Part shown: positions 36,193 through 49,805 of the stretch, in pieces
How the letters are laid out: every line of letters begins with the position of its first letter
Position numbering within the stretch: the stretch's first letter is position 1
Origin: Pocillopora verrucosa
Lineage: Eukaryota; Cnidaria; Anthozoa; Scleractinia; Pocilloporidae
Reading direction: 5' to 3'
DNA length: 64,000 bases
Assembly: GCF_036669915.1 (NCBI RefSeq)
Contig: NC_089312.1
Span: forward strand, 13,872,789-13,936,788
Position numbers and translations under genes: made by a program
Notes under the pieces: generated by a model
Databases searched by the model: none
What the model was told of the DNA's origin: nothing
The model's input: the letters and a program-made list of their open reading frames with translations, nothing else

Positions 36193-36548
36193 CTTCTCTT
36201 ATAAAACACCAGAAAGCAGTCTTAGCCCATAAAAGAACAAAATGAAAATAATTTAACGTAGTTATATTCCAGGAATCACACCACGTCGCCGGTCCGTCGC
36301 CGGTCTTACTTGGGTGACGCTATAGAAGGCGTTCGTAGAGGATACACGGTAATTTTGGTCAGCGGGGACATTATGAAACCCGCGAGAATTCGAGAATATT
36401 GCGAAAGCCCTCGAATGGATGACATCTAAAAACAGAAGACAATTTTTGATTAAGACACTAGAATGCGTAATGATGGCGGCGACTAATCATTCTTCTTTAA
36501 ATAAATCGAAGTTATTATTATTTATACACTATTTCTGTTGAAAACCAG
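36193..36548. promoter_or_regulatory. Putative divergent promoter region between AUP1 and the fragment at 36549
   Basis: The AUP1 start codon faces left and the open fragment at 36549 faces right, with about 350 bp between. The stretch has more CpG than its surroundings, including the duplicated word GTCGCCGGTC at about 36288-36304. No TATA element was picked out. The assignment rests on gene orientation. Confidence 0.45.
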
Positions 36549-37025
36549 TACTTCTTGGGTTATCTCGACGGGAAAAGAGACGAGTTCGAGGATATGCTCG
36601 AAAGGTTTCTTCTTAGTTTCACATGCTTTGTAAAGAAGGCCTTGCACTCAAAGGAGTTAAATCACAAGAAGTTTTCGAAAAATGGTAGGCAGTTTCTTTT
36701 ATTTTTAGCTGATTTGTTTGCCTTTATCAATTCGGTGTGGGCCTTGTAGAGACTTGATCTTTGGCGGCAATTTTGTAAAAAAAACTTACGCAATGCTCCG
36801 GGCGTAAAAGTGTTGAAATATTTAAAAGTATTTCATATATAGGAAAATTCTTGGAAAACACTCTAAGTACGTAATCTAGTATACCGAAATACTTTTTCAA
36901 ATTATACATTTGCAGCGTCTCCCGTCTTTGAACACAATGGTGGTAATGTACCGATCCAATTTTTTGGCAAACCGTTTACCATCGTAAGCAATGAAACTCG
37001 GCATTGCCCCCACGGACCAACAAAG
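36549..37025 (+). CDS. Unrecognised two-exon coding fragment
   Basis: Two stretches read as one protein: 36549-36684 and 36916-37025, joined in phase 1 (donor G|GTAGGC, acceptor TTTGCAG|CG). The joined reading frame has no stop. The product is hydrophilic: exon one has DGKRDEFEDMLERF and KKALHSKELNHKKF; exon two has ASPVFEHNGGNVPIQFFG then KPFTIVSNETRHCPHGPTK, which ends at a good GTGAGA donor in phase 0. The first in-frame ATG is at 36594, but the frame stays open upstream of the apparent acceptor at 36548, so a further 5' exon is possible. I could not find a convincing next exon before 39181, and I do not recognise the family. The Cys-His pair in the last segment could bind metal, but that is only a guess. 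Confidence 0.5.
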
Positions 37026-39180
37026 GTGAGAATTCCTTTTGAAAACAGAGTTTTAAATATAATGAAACGTACCAGAAGTATTCGATTTTTGCATAACCCG
37101 CGAAAGTTTTATAATTTTTCTAGGTATTTTAGTGGAGGAATCCATCGAGCTTTTCGCATACTGAGGAAACAAAATCGGAAAGGTCACTTACATCCATTTA
37201 CATCAGAATTCCCCATAAACGCAGGGTGTGTACAATTCTTGAAATTCCCGTTCGTTATTTCACGAATTATCTGACGTTTCAGTGTTGACAAATTTTTCGT
37301 ATTACGTAAGTAAAAAACATTGAACTTCTCTCAACGGACTCAACGCTGCAAGGAGAATCTCTCTCATAATTTAATTTTTTAAGAGAGGCGACATTACCGT
37401 CTAAAATTCAAACGTTACTGTTAGGCTTATTAGCGCATTGATAACCTTGTAAATAGCTCAAACATACTGAAAACATTTGTATTAGTTTTTGTATAACTTT
37501 ATCTGTGAGCCACGTATGAGTAAACAAAAACAGAGAAGTATATATTGATGGCTCGTTTTCATGAATCTAGGATTTTGGGAATCGCTATTAACTACGCGAT
37601 CACGCATTTAGTAATATTTCTTCTTCTCTTAATGATTGATACTGGAAGAAAATAGTAACGGTGTTATGCTATTTTATGTGCCCGTTATAAAAAAAAATTG
37701 AACTCGCACTTAGCTTACTGATAAAAATCCCATGAAAATTGTTCAAAAGAAATATATCTCAGTGGTTATTTTATGACAACCACAAAATACTCAAACAAAA
37801 TCAAGAAACTGCCGCAGGACCTCAAAGTTCCTTTGTTAAGAACGATCTTGAATAATTCTTTTTTGAATTTTTCGTGGGGAACAAGTGCTGAAGCTTACAT
37901 GACATATTTTATATTTGACCGCTGTAATATAAACTTGTGTGTTCGACCCTCGACGAACGCCTTCGATGTAGCATCACGCGTATTACTTTAACTATCAGCG
38001 GCTGAGCCTGCGACAGAGAAATTTTCTGATCAGCAGATTCTATCATGTTAGGTATATACTTTAAATAAATCTCTTAAATCTGGTCATGGTGAATGTCTCT
38101 CGTGAAAATGTAATAACTTCTCAAATGATCTCTAGTTCTTCGGAATCTTCGGGTAAGTTGAGAACGAAATAAAGAACTTGTTAATTAGAACTTTGATGAG
38201 TTATTTTCATATGTTATTTCCGCTCCTAATAACACGCGAATGAATGGCATAGGGTCTATTTGTAAAAGTGCAGAAGATAACATTCGCCTGCTTAGAAAAT
38301 AAAGAAAAGGGGCTGCTACTACTTGTAGCATTAATTATTTCCTCAGACTGCTCTGAGCAGTGATAAATTTGAGATGAAACAGGCATTATTTGCTAGGGGC
38401 CAAGTGGGCTCGGCGGGAGGGGTGGGGGGAGAGTACAAAAGAAAATGTCGAGGAAGACTAAGAACGACGTATATTAAAAAAAAAAAAATGGCGGTCAAGA
38501 TTAATTCTTTTCACGTCTCTAGCATGACACTGTACAGAAATTGCTCTCTATTCCGGAAGATCATCTCTACCTGAGTGATAATACCCGATCAAAATTTATT
38601 TCAAGCCGGGTCAGGCATCTTCGACCTCAATATATGTGCACGTACAAGAGCAAGAAACAACCTCATTTATTAATCAGAACGTGGGCTCGTGTTTGCATTT
38701 AAATGAACCTGATTTGAATATCCCAAGGATCAGTGAATAAAAACAACAGCATTTGCCAGAGAGCCTTTGAAAAGGCGTGTTTACCGAGTCGCATGCTTAA
38801 AGAAGTCATTGTTGACGAAGCAAACCCTACAGGTTGGTTATAAATGATTCGATATTTTCTTTGAAGGATTTTAGCTTTAGTTCTCGCTTCGCTGTTGTTA
38901 TTTTCATTTGCAATATCAACTCCGTGAATTTTAATACAGTAGGGTCTTAAACCTTCGGTTAGGCTGTTTAAACAAAATAGGACTTGCGTGTCTTTTTTCC
39001 CATTACAATACATCCGAGAAATAATTTGGCGAGGAAGGTGGAGTATTTTTTAACGCAGGTGTGCTCTGGGAATAATCTACCTTTCCATGATCGCGCGATT
39101 CAATGGCAATACAGCGACATTACAGCTGTAGCTTCCAATCAGTTTGCAGTCTAAACATTGTAGTGACTTGTACTTGCAGG
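37026..39180. other. Spacer upstream of the adducin-like exon
   Basis: No supported gene. A strong acceptor-like TTGTACTTGCAG ends at 39179, one base before the adducin ATG, suggesting an untranslated 5' exon somewhere in this stretch. A minus-strand open frame at 38699-39013 (104 codons) matches nothing I know. Confidence 0.4.
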
Positions 39181-39639
39181 ATGTCGTCTTCAGTAACGCC
39201 AAGAACCACGCGAACCCCCGTGGAAAGATCGAGGAGATGGAGCGCTCCTCCGCGACAGAAGGTAGTCGGACGCTCGGTTCGATCTCCCGATGAAGTGGTC
39301 CGGGACGTTCGAGGTCTAAAGATGCGCCAAAGAGTTTCTTTGGCTCTCAGCGATGACATTCTGCGGGGAGAATTGGAGGACATGTTATCCACTCACAATG
39401 AAAAGTCGATGAACGCAGACTCTTTCCGCACGTATCAAGACTTCTTGATCCCCTCGGGAGGCTTTTATGGCGGTGGTCTTGGGGGTATGTCCGCCAACGT
39501 TATCTCAGACATCAGAGGGGCGGACACATTGCACTATTCCAAATTTGAAAGGCAATTGCGGTGTAAGGTGGCATCTGTCTATCGCCTGATACAGCTGTTT
39601 GGATGGGGAAAAGGAATCTCCGATCGAGCTGCATTTACG

Positions 39640-42600
39640 GTACGTACGTATACGTGGGTGTTTAGAAAATCACATTAATGTTCTACTAAGTGTTATGTTC
39701 ATTTTAATATTGATGTCGTTTGTAACATATGCAATCGAAAACTTCGTAAGAGGTTATTTGAATTATTCAAAGTTTTGCTTTATTCTAGCGTTCTCTGTGG
39801 TAAAATAACCTGCTTCTAATTTCCTTTATGATGAAATTCAAGACTTCAATGGTTGCGTGTTTAGCACAAAAAGTTAAAGATTGTATTTCAGGAATTATGT
39901 ACACACCACTTAAGTTTATGTTGATCACTTTGACGTGTTATTGATATTTCAAGACTCTTTCGTCGTCGTAGACATATAAGGAAATGTGTGGTAATATCAA
40001 CAGCGACAAAAGATATTTTGAGCATTTAAGGTGATACTAAGTTGATGTCTCACTATTTTCCTTCTTCCTTTTTCAATTTTTGACTTAACAATTTAATCTG
40101 CCTAGGGCATTTCACAAAATGAATCCTACTAAATGTTCACTTTTGGAAAATAATTAGATCTCACATAATATACCCCGGTAACAAAGACTTGCCCAAAATG
40201 AATGGAAATTGAATTGTTTCCTATTGAACTGTTTGAAAACTGTTTACATTTCCAATTAAGTGGTCCTGGTGTTAACTTGCAATTTTATAGTGATTACACC
40301 AAAACTTCCTTGGTTCTAAAATTATAATCTATATATGTCATTGGAAGAGCAACCTTGCATATATCTGTGTTATAAATAACTGTGATTCATAAGGTCTCTG
40401 ATATGTTCTGCTGTGCAGATGACATTTGGTCCAAAATGAATGATGTTGCTCTATGAAGGGATTATTTTCACTAGTGGTTTTAGTGGTATTTTCCCTTGTA
40501 ATAGAAAGATTGAATATTCAAGCAAATGTTAAAAATGTATGAAATGAAAGATTTTGCCAAAACATGCAACTTTCTAGACTAAGCAACTCAAACTTTTAAT
40601 CAATACAGTAATAATCCCAAAAATAAAACTACTGAAAGTAACTTGAAATATGATTTTCAGCCATAGATTTCAGACTTACAGTAAGTGTAATTTTGAGCCA
40701 AAGTGCAATTTCATCACCCAAATTCTAATTATGTTAAATAGAATATGATTTGCATATTTATTTGGAGTAAATCCAATTACAGGTATTTTTGATGATTGTT
40801 ATCTCAGCCTGTTTTGTCTGATTAGAAGTGTGAATGATTGCTAGAGTTGTTTAGGGACACGGAGTTGGACCCCATGGGGTGCTGATTGGACTGTTTCAAA
40901 AAAATTCTCACAACAGATATGAAAAAAATTGTACTTCTTGTTAAGATTCTGCCAAGATGAAGCTGAAAAGGATCACAATTTTAAGTGGTTTGAGAGAGGT
41001 TAAAAATTAAGTGATATATAAGATCTCAGGGTCTATAGCTGAAGTATAGTGATAACATGTGATCATTTTACTTACGTTAAGAGATGAATGACAATGCAAT
41101 CGTTATTGATAATTTAATGTAAGTTCAGGTTTGATCCTTCCCTTTTCCTACGATCCTTTGAATGCATGCGATAGCACAGTATAAATACTGATAGTAGAAT
41201 GACAGTAAACTTTGAAATTTTTTAAGCCTGCTGATTTAAACTGGGTTCTTATCTTTCTTCAATGAGCCACATTAATATTTCAAGTACCATTTTCTCCTTT
41301 AAATTAAATTAAAGACAGCAAACAATATGACCCCTACCCACAGGGTTTCTGGTGAATAAGGTGAACACACGTACCACAGCACGTTATCACTGCCTTGCAC
41401 GCTAATGTCATTACATGCTTGCACATGCAGATATGCACATAAAAACAATGGATTTGGAAAAGACGTGTTGTAGCCATTGTTCATAGCTGGCTAACACGGT
41501 AGAGCTTTGTTTCTACAACACGCTAGATTTTTTTTTTTAACACGCTAAGTTCTTTTGTTCCTTACATGCTAGTTTATCTTGTACAACCCAGCTTACTTGG
41601 TAGTTGTTTTGTCAGCTTCTTAATAAATTTATTGTGAGAATGGTGTTTTTTTTTTGTACAGTATATACATTACAAAATAAAGCAGACATGAAGATCTTCT
41701 GTCCTATCCCAAAATTTTGCAATAGACAAATGAAATATTCCTGGCAAATCATTGCTCTTTCCCTGAGGATTTTCACTAGGAATTCAGTGATCACTGACAT
41801 GTTTCACAAGGTCGCCGAGGAGCTCAGTTGGAATGCATGAATAGCATTTTTAAAACTTAATTTCTTACTTTGTGAAAATTATAAATCCGTATCACTTCAC
41901 CCGCCAGTATAATACGCCCAGTACGACTCTTTGGGTCATACCTTTAGCAACAGATTTCTGGCTTCATTTCCCCTCCAAACGTGCTGTTCATCACCTCTTG
42001 CAAACCATCATTCTTAAATAAATACCAGTAACTGTAGTTAGCCAGCACCAATTAAAGGCTTTCCAAGTAAGCTATGTAGTAATTTACTGTAAGCCAATCT
42101 TGGCATCTTACAAAAAGCTCTTAGTCTGTAGCACTGCAGATCTTATCTTGCATAACTCAACCTGTAACAAGAGGATAAGTAAAATTAAATTGTTGAAGGT
42201 ATTAACAAGATTTTTAGTTTGCAAACGGATCAAACTTTGAAGTTTCAAACTCCTCTGGATGACACTACCAACTTGCACCACACAGACTGTTGTACTGTTA
42301 CTTTTTAAATGAATAATTACCATGTAGATTAAATAAATAATGCCTTGGAGACTAGCAGAACAGACAAATGTGGTTGGAGAGCTCAGTTTACCCTCAAGGA
42401 GGTAGCCATTTGCTTTGTCTCATACAGGTTTGCTTCTTATTATTTTTAAAAGCTTGTGCTTGCTACCTCAAAATTTCATGCAATATTTCAAGAGCAGGGC
42501 ACTTTGCTTGTTCGGACCTGTGTTTTGCAACGCTGTTTTAAGAAATGAAATTCGAAAATGAAGGAAAAAAACTCAAACACATTTTTAAATGTATGACACA

Positions 42601-43826
42601 AGTCCAAGTTATTCCTTTATGTTTGGTGAATTAAGTTTGCCACCGGATACTGGGTATCATATATTGAATTGGTCCCAATCAGTGAGCTAAAAAATCTTAA
42701 AGCTTCGGACGGTACTTCTTGTACACAATCGAAAGCAACTTTAAACTTTAAGAAGGGCATGTTATAAAATTGGCACAGTCACCATGTTATATGGTGCAAA
42801 GTGGGTGCCGAGCAAGATTTGTAGCAAGCAAAGTTGCAAAGTTAAATGGGGCAAGTAACTTACGCAGCGCGAAGCTTGTTGAAAGTTCGTTCTTTCTCTT
42901 TTAGCAATGCTAGATTACTGTTAGCTTGCATTCACCTTATTCCCTAAAAACCTGTGGAGGGTCACATATGACCTTCAAATATGAAATTTTTTATTCAGAT
43001 GACACTCTGTTTACCAAAGCTTATTTTTTTCAAAAGCAACTAGACCACAAGATACTAGTTTACCTACAAACAATCTGCCTTCTGAGAAGTAAGTGTAAAA
43101 GTCTGTTACATTTTTTCTGCAATGGTAGAAATTTATAGGAAAAGAGCTTACTTCACACAATCCCAGACAGTTATCTGGAGGTTTTTTAAGGTGAAGAATT
43201 TCATTTGAAAACCCTTCAAGGCTGTTGCCTTAGAAAAGAATTTCCGACTGTCCATTCATGCGATTCCCTTCTCTGTAAAGGGGGGTTTCCCAGCATTCAA
43301 TGACGCAAAGTTTATTCAAATAGCCAAAATGGACACAAGTTGTAGTTGTTGCCTGATTGTGCAACTTGCTTCCTGCCAGAGGAACAGCAACGGCCTTGCA
43401 TTAAAATTAGCATCCAATGTGAAACTCAAAAGTAGAATTTGGAAGGATACCTGCTCATTTCTGAATTGTTAATTCACTCCCTCTAGCTGCTACATACTTC
43501 CTGTGAAATTAGTTTATGAGAATTTTGGTGTTAAATCAAAGTTAATCAACTTCTACCTATTAAGTGTTTAGTATTCTTGTTACCTGCTTGTTGGATGATG
43601 TATGTAACTATTAGAGGGAAAAGTTACACAGTAGATCTTTTCCAGGAGTTAAAGAGTTAAGTTTATCATTGGCCTTTTGTGATAACCTTAAATTAATTTA
43701 GAGAACATAATTTTTATGTTTTCAAAATCAAAATTCTGAGGAGAACACAATTCAATAAAACAATTGAATTGTTCATATTAAAAATATTGTGTTTATGATT
43801 ACCTTACTTTTAATTTTTCCTTCTAG
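39640..43826. other. First intron of the adducin-like locus
   Basis: 4.2 kb of AT-rich DNA with no supported exon on either strand. Nothing structured enough to name was found. Confidence 0.5.
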
Positions 43827-46728
43827 GTTTCTGCGTCTGAAAATGACAATGATGAGCATCAGTTATTTTGTTGCTCCCACTGGTTTGTTGTTCAGGTGAG
43901 GTTGACTGCATCTTTCCCCTTTTGAAGGTAGAACCATAAAGGGTAAATGGTATGGGAGAACAGGAAACACAAATCTTGGGCTCTATAAGTCATCCATTTG
44001 GAAGCTCCATGCTGTCATACACTCAACAAGGAAAGATGCCAAGTGTGTCATTTTTGTTGTCAGCTGAAGCGGTGAAAAAAGCTGTAAGTAATGATTTTGG
44101 GCCACTACTTTTGATATTTTAAGTTAGAAATTAAGCCTGCTTTTGAAATAGGTTTTTCCATTATGTAGTTAGGTATATCAATTGTTTAGATTTAGGAGCA
44201 TGTACTTACTTTACCATTTATTATACTGTGCCTCTTTGAAGTTTATAATTCAAGACTTTTTTAAAATGTTTTTGGAATGGAGAAGAAATTTCTTAGTAAA
44301 CATTCCTCCCTTGCCATCTTTCTCATTGCATCCAACACTTACATATATCAACAGCAAAACAAACCATCCCATCAAAATAACCATTTTCATCTTTCAATTA
44401 GATTGAGGGATAACCGTATGATAGAGTTGCTCAAGTTTCAAGAACAAAATTCTGCAAATAGTCTTTACTAAGGTGTCTTGCCGAAAACAAAGTGTAAAAA
44501 ACTAACTTGAAGTTCACAACTAGCTTGACACCTCGTTATGGCCCAGAAACATATGTTTTCAATTGTTTCCATTGTTTTATCTTGTCATTCTCTAGTTATA
44601 CAAAGGCAATAAGAGAATTTTTGACTAAGTCATGGATTGACTAATGACATTTCCCTCAGGCTTGAATAAAGACTCTAATTTCTATTTGATTGTTTCTTCT
44701 TCTGTTTCCGGTTTCTTTCGCCACAAAAGAGAGGTTGGTACCAATCACTCAGGAAGGAATTGCGTAGTGTCAGTTATTAAGCACTTGGCTAGCAAAGTTG
44801 CAATTTTTTTATTGTAATAGTTGCTGTTAATTAATTTTACCATAAGAGAAGGACCACAGCAAGCTAACAATGGTTTACAACTTTGATCAATTTTAAATAG
44901 AACTCAGTTATGTATACCACAATTCAATGTGGTTCCTATGTTAAATATTGTTGTTACTTCATGATAGGTTGGAGAAGTTTCTTATCATGCTTTTCCTGGG
45001 TTGAGCTGGATGAAGAAACACAAGATTCCTTAATCAACAGCTTTGGACCATCAAGCAGGTAATAACTAAAAAAATGTTTACTTGTAATGTTCAACATGAC
45101 CTGCAAAAAGGACTGAGAATTGATGAAGTTGGCAAAGATAAACACAATGGCAAATGACGAGAGAAGCCATAAGGGCAAATTTTTTCTGTGGTGTAAACTG
45201 TATATAGCCCTTTTGTCAATGGCATCATTAACTTGGGCAGAAGTCTACTGAGTCTGCCAATTACTTTTGCTCTAAATTCAGTTGTACTCAAACAATCCTT
45301 TCACAGCAATCTGTTTGATTTATGTTGTTGGTGTGAACACATCACTGTCTCTATGGTAGGGAAACCAGATGCCAAGGAACTTTTTTATGCGATTGATGTA
45401 TATAACATGTATGTGCTTTGTTGTGAGACCTGAAGACCTGCAGAGTATAGAGATGTTCTGAAGTTAATCAATCATCCCTTACACTGTTTGGTTGTCCAGA
45501 TTCTCACCAAAAAGTGCCAACATGTACCACTTAAGCCATTTAAATACCATTGACTGCTGTGCTGTGGTATTTATTTTCTAGTTTATAAATTCTAGTTTGT
45601 TACACTCAGTAACTTAGGTTTTTTTAACTTTTAGGTTTTAGTTTTAAGGACTTGGGTGCTATTTGTGTTGGGGAGACCATAGAAGAGACTACATATCTGG
45701 CTTACCTGCTTGTTACCGCTTGTGAACAACCGGTATGTACTGAGCTAAGAAGTTTTGCATTGTTTAACCCTCTACACCCTAACATAAGTATCTGTATTCT
45801 CAGTACTCTGCTTTATACATTTCCTTTGGTACTGACAAGGAGAATTTGTCTAACAATCAACACTACTTCGTTAACGATTATTTTGTTTATTCTCATGATC
45901 TTAATGATTTATCAGCTTTATTATTTTATGGAGAAATTAGATTCTGGTCACTCGTAGGGTTAAAAACAATACTTAATAATGATAAGTGTTAACTGTGGTT
46001 GTAATGAGGAGTATCTTGGTTTTCACATTGCAATATATACTGGTGGTGAGGATGTCAGTAGGTTACTAACAGCTTACATGTATTGACTATGATCATTTTA
46101 CTAGTACATCTATTAAATATTGAACGGTTGTCTTTTTGCATGAAAATTTAATTTAATCCAAGTCATGTTTTGTGTAAAACATAAAATATGGTGAAACCAG
46201 AATTTAGAGCACAACTGATGTTGCTAGCTCTATCTTTCCATAAATGATATGTACAGAAAAGCAAACTGTGGCAAGTATCATTATTGGATGAAGCCTCTTG
46301 AGTTTTTGTCAGTTAAGTTCGTATGGTAAAGAAGCTTTGTTCTGATTGGTTGCTGTTGTTATTTTATCACTCTTTTGAAACTGCTATTATATATTAATCA
46401 TAGCCAACTCATATCTAGCTTTTATAGCTGGTGTCCTTTCAGATGCTCCATGGATAAAGAGAAGACTAAAGAGCACAAAAACTAAAAAGAGCTGTTAGCG
46501 CAGGAACCTATTTTTCATAACTTTCTTTACTTGTCCACCGCTTTAAACTATTTTAATTTGTTCTTAGGTATCTGCAATGCGCGCAGGAATGGACGAGCTG
46601 TTGGAGATTGATGATGATGGCAAAGAAGCATGATGAATTCATTTTATGGAGGTTGAGATGCAACTGAGAACCAACAAAAGATGGCCGAGCTGCAATTTGA
46701 GGCCTGGATGCGAATGCTTGACTCCAGG

Positions 46729-48977
46729 GTAAGGGATGTTTGTGTGATTGGGCGAGACAAATTTAAACCTGACTCGTCAAGAGTCGTGTGAAGTTTGTCC
46801 TCACTGCTAGATTTTTAGAGGACGACCTGACTAGATCCGAAGATCTTCGAATGTTTTCGGGATTGTTGGAAAACGTTTCGAACGTACATGTACCACGAAG
46901 GTGTCCTAGCTAGTTTACACCAACGTGTTTCGGATGTTCTCTCTCCCACAAATGAGGGTTTCGACTTAAATGTTTCATTCGCATGATTTTCTTCTTCTCC
47001 TGTATATATTTTAGTCCGTTTATTTTCAGCTCATCATTTTTCAAGAATGAGTCGGTTTAGGTTGTGGTAGCTCGAATTTTTGGATAGTCTTCAACGGCGT
47101 TATATCGTAGTATTCCATTCTTATGCGTGGAAGGTCGCAAAGACATTAGGTTTTATATGATTGTCATTTGGGTGTCTAAATTCTATTGGAATTATTTGGA
47201 GTTAGGTCTTTGAAATACGGCTTAAGGGTAGAAAAAGCTTCGTGAACACGGAAATTTTGTTATATCCTGAAGAGGGAGTTAAGATACTCTTTTAACTGCT
47301 GTACTTACAAGCAAAAGAATAGAAAATGTAAGGGAGAATTACTAATTAGATAACGGGAATTAGAAGGTTATGTGTCAATGAGATAGACTTCCTGAAGGAT
47401 TCAGCTTTGACAAGAGAGAGTTTCTAAAGAAATGAAGCTTATTGAATCAGTGTGAAGGTACTGCTCACCTGTGTTTTCTTTCATTTCCTGAAAGTCCAAG
47501 AAATATTTACGTTTGCCCCGATTGGCCATTAGATCGCTTTTCGTATTTACTCGTTTTGTAAAACGCAAAACGGTCACATCTGAATGAAAGTTTTGCATCT
47601 GATTGGTTTAAGAGAGTTGTACGAGTTTTATGAACTAATCACAGAAGCGAAGTAGACCAATGCAAGTCTCAGATGAACTTTTCGACTCTATTTGGTAGAT
47701 CGCTACACCTGGAAAATTTTCTCCAGGCATCTCATTTGATTTACCTCTGGCTTTCCAAAGCAATTTTCAAGTGAATGTCAAAATTAAATAAGGATTACTT
47801 TCGTTCTGCTTTCCTTCGCTTTACGATTGGTCTAGAAATCCTTGCCAGCCAGCGTTTTTTTCCCGCGCTTGATTCTGTTTTTTGTGCGTTTGCGTTCCCA
47901 GTTGCTGCATTGTTTCGTTTTGATGTTAACCCTTGTTTCCTGGGTTGACAGTGGGTTTTGTTTTAAAAGACGACACTCAATCAAAACCATTTTACTAGAA
48001 AACTGCCCTGTTTTGTTTGTGTGAAAATTTGAGCGGAAACGTGTGGGTGGTATAGGTCTTAAAATGCGGAACATTCATTATTCTTAACTTTAACCGACGG
48101 GCCGGCTTTTCTTGATCCATGGCCGTAAGGTTTGCAAGACTGGTTACAAATTACCGCAACCCTGATGATCTTTAAAAATCAGAAGAAAAGGAAGCTAAAT
48201 CACGCGAGAACAACACCAGCTAAGACGTTTCCACAACTCGTACGGAGATGACAATCTACCGTGACGCTAACGTACGTCCGCACAGCCCTCCCTTGGACGA
48301 GGAAACACACTACAGTAGCTAAAGAAATGGAGAAACGTTTCACTGTGTCAATAGGTGTTTTCGGAATTTCGTTTGTTTTTCCGACCCCCCTTTGCTATGC
48401 TTGTCACTTGTTGTAAGAAACTTGCATAACCTGCTAAAAAATCGAATTTGCAAAACAACATATGAAACTGTTTCTTGTTACCCTTTTCATGTAATTTCAT
48501 CTCTCCTGGCTTCCTTGTGCTATTTTACATTTCATCTAATAAGCCGATGTGGGATAACTTTAGGACAAGGTTTGTGTGACGCGAAAGTTCGAAATAGGTG
48601 AAATAGTTTTGTTCAGTTCAGTTAAGGCCGGGCAGTAAGCGTAAATGCGAGCAGAATGGCATTGTGGTGTAATTCACCACGACAACCAGAGACGACGAAT
48701 GCCTCGGTTCGTTCTTATCACAAAATGAACAAAGGGGGCCAAGTTTCTGAAGAAACTAGGGTACTACGGTGGAGAGTATTACAAGATAATTTGATTTTAT
48801 CAACTGAGTTGAGTGTCTCGAGCTGACTTTTTGAGCGCTCTGCCCGTCTAAAAATTCAGACTATGACTTCGTTTTCGTTTTCGTTTCCTGCACGTGGTAT
48901 TTTTTGACACTCTTGTTTTCTGTCCGCTAGTCATGGTGGTTTTAAAGCCGTTTTAACAAATCTGGTTTCTTTCACAG
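46729..48977. other. Gap between adducin-like segments
   Basis: The adducin neck following WMRMLDSR (normally GYRTGY...) should lie here but was not found. About 48755-48860 holds a truncated member of the GATTACAAGATAATTTGATTTTATCAACTGAGTTGA repeat family also seen at 9840. Confidence 0.4.
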
Positions 48978-49805
48978 GAGTCGCCTGAAGTGGCCTGAAA
49001 TTCACCTGTTGAAGGCCACTGAGTACAAAAGAGAACTGTGAGCTGGACAACTCTGAGCCGGTGCTTATTAAAGACAGACAACCTGAGAAAGATAACAAAG
49101 ACGAGGAGGTACTGGTTTGTTTTTTGGCAGTTCCCACGAAATTCTTTCTGCGGGAAGCGCATTTTACAAGAGTTTTATATGTGCTATGCAGGTAGGAAGT
49201 TGTAATTAAAATGAAAATACAACTGTACAATTGTTCGCATTTACACAGCTATGAGCAGGGTTCCTTTGTTACTCCGCGGTAAGCCTGCTTCGAAACTAAC
49301 AAAAGACCAAAGTTATAATCAATATTTGAGACTTTCTCCTCTTCTGTTTTTCATTAGGAAGTGTTTATCACCACCAAAGTCGTTTCAGTGAACCAGTCTG
49401 CGCCAGTCCTACCCACAAGTGATCAGGAGAGCCAAGAGGTCACGGAGGAAGTGGTGACGTATGTAAAGGCACAGGAGAGGCACTTTGAACCTCAGGAAGT
49501 CAAGGTGTTCTTGGATGACTCCCAAGATAGCCTGGACGCAAGTGGCGAGCGCACTGGTCCCCGTGATTGTGGAGATAAAGCGAGAACCGGTGGGCCTTGT
49601 GCGAAGGAAGTCTGGGAACAAAGTGAAGAAGCGACGAAGTTTCCGAGAGAAGTTTACTAAAAGGCTGAGCGTGGACAGTAGACACGTTATGCTACAGTTT
49701 TCTGATGTTTCCACCAATTGGTATGTTTTAAACAATTTAGTGCAATACGCTGAACTGTGCTCCTTGGCGAGGGTAAGGAGTAATTATCTGTTTTGGAGGT
49801 TGTAA

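Larger units (their letters stand above)
39181..49735 (+). pseudogene. Adducin-like locus: intact first coding exon, decayed later exons
   Basis: Adducins cap actin filaments and join them to spectrin under the membrane. Exon 1 (39181-39639, 153 codons, donor GTACGT) is intact and has the adducin order: Arg/Pro-rich start, RQRVSLALSDDILRGELEDML, SANVISDIRGADTLHYSKFE and LRCKVASVYRLIQLFGW. Later exons match the aldolase-like head and tail but are broken. In 43827 to about 44090, VSASENDNDEHQ, YFVAPTGLLFR, LTAS, LLKVEP and GNTNLGLYKSSIW lie in changing frames with stops. At about 44729, RLVPITQEGIA is followed by TAG. At 44968-45058, VGEVSYHAFPG and ELDEETQDSLINSFG are out of frame. At 45635-45732, VLVLR shifts to LGAICVGETIEE. 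At 46568-46728, DELLEIDDDGKEA runs into TGATGA before ELQFEAWMRMLDSR. At 48978-49108 two stops precede ELDNSEPV. In the last exon (from 49358) the MARCKS-like KVKKRRSFREKFTKRLS is in a different frame from the upstream part. Neighbouring genes show no such damage. Local assembly error is the alternative. Confidence 0.75.

Noticed and set aside
38699-39013. 104-codon minus-strand frame upstream of the adducin exon
   Set aside because: No family recognised, composition like the surroundings, and no neighbouring exon. It may deserve a search but cannot be supported by eye.
49409-49735. 108-codon minus-strand frame
   Set aside because: Shadow of the adducin-like tail exon; the plus strand carries the MARCKS-like KKRRSFREKF.
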